64,000 nucleotides of DNA from Fistulifera solaris (Eukaryota; Bacillariophyta; Bacillariophyceae; Naviculales; Stauroneidaceae), in assembly GCA_030295235.1 (NCBI GenBank), contig AP026130.1, positions 248,001 through 312,000 of the forward strand, in the 5' to 3' direction. Positions 63,879-64,000 of the stretch are shown here, in pieces (the stretch's first letter is position 1; each line of letters begins with the position of its first letter). A program made the translations under genes and the position numbers. The notes beneath the pieces are model-generated. The model did not search any database, had not been told where the DNA came from, and worked only from the letters and a program-made list of their open reading frames with translations.

Positions 63879-64000
63879 CTACAAAAGAGTAACTTCAAGA
63901 GCTTGTTTCAAGGTCGCAAGCTCCACGCCATAACTCTTTGCGCCTTCGCTCGTGTCGCAACCGAGACTTCCCAGCGCCCGGTTCTCCAAGAAGATGCAAT
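63879..64000 (-). CDS. C-terminal fragment of an unidentified protein, cut by the window end
   Basis: A 39-codon open frame enters from the right edge and ends at TAG 63879-63881. It reads CIFLENRALGSLGCDTSEGA followed by KSYGVELATLKQALEVTLL. The regular, amphipathic composition and the good codon pattern suggest a real C-terminus, but 39 residues are too few to name a family. The rest of the gene lies beyond the window. Confidence 0.4.
   Translation of the reverse strand, partial: CIFLENRALGSLGCDTSEGAKSYGVELATLKQALEVTLL

Overview
The window looks like nuclear DNA of a photosynthetic stramenopile, most likely a pennate diatom. Genes are dense and mostly intronless. The few introns are short (58-173 bases) with GT(A/G)AGT-type donors and AG acceptors. 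Several proteins begin with a signal peptide ending in the stramenopile plastid motif (F at +1, as in ATAFAP, VTEAF, SVDAF, SQSF). A carotenoid cyclase is present, and so is a copia retrotransposon of the diatom type. I count 29 host genes, two of them cut by the window ends, and one retroelement.

Layout. 1-16.5 kb: partial CCHC zinc-knuckle gene, a candidate thylakoid-lumen protein, a broken copia element (2310-9130) with 89-base terminal repeats, a prolyl-4-hydroxylase-like oxygenase, a plastid START-like protein, a ROK sugar kinase, RanGAP and phytochelatin synthase. 16.5-32.4 kb: an Orc6-like protein divergent from a kinesin-4-like motor, a PP2C phosphatase, a TLDc protein, galactokinase, a UAP56-binding mRNA-export-type protein, a histone-H1-like protein and an unknown. 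32.7-48.1 kb: a P4-ATPase lipid flippase, a plastid calycin-like protein, TYW2, a mitochondrial carrier, lycopene beta-cyclase, a small membrane protein and a small plastid protein. 49-64 kb: a large disordered protein with repeated tryptophan motifs, a BAR-PH-ArfGAP-ankyrin protein, a FEX/CrcB fluoride channel, a membrane-anchored PUB-domain protein, a DENN-ENTH-NPF fusion and a gene fragment at the right edge.

The genes do not form one pathway; this is a general nuclear segment. Four themes recur: plastid proteins (five with visible plastid-type leaders), vesicle and lipid traffic (flippase, ArfGAP, DENN-ENTH), chromosome and nuclear function (Orc6-like, kinesin, RanGAP, H1-like, mRNA export) and detoxification (phytochelatin synthase, fluoride channel). 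The first eleven complete or partial host genes alternate strand strictly, giving many short divergent promoters; two such promoters carry a perfect TGACGTCA palindrome.

An important caveat: about 17 of the 29 host genes, including highly conserved housekeeping ones, contain one or more one-base frame changes, most of them at runs of one base. This pattern points to residual assembly indels rather than mass gene decay. Gene spans below therefore cross those points. No tools or databases were available; all family calls are from motifs read by eye.
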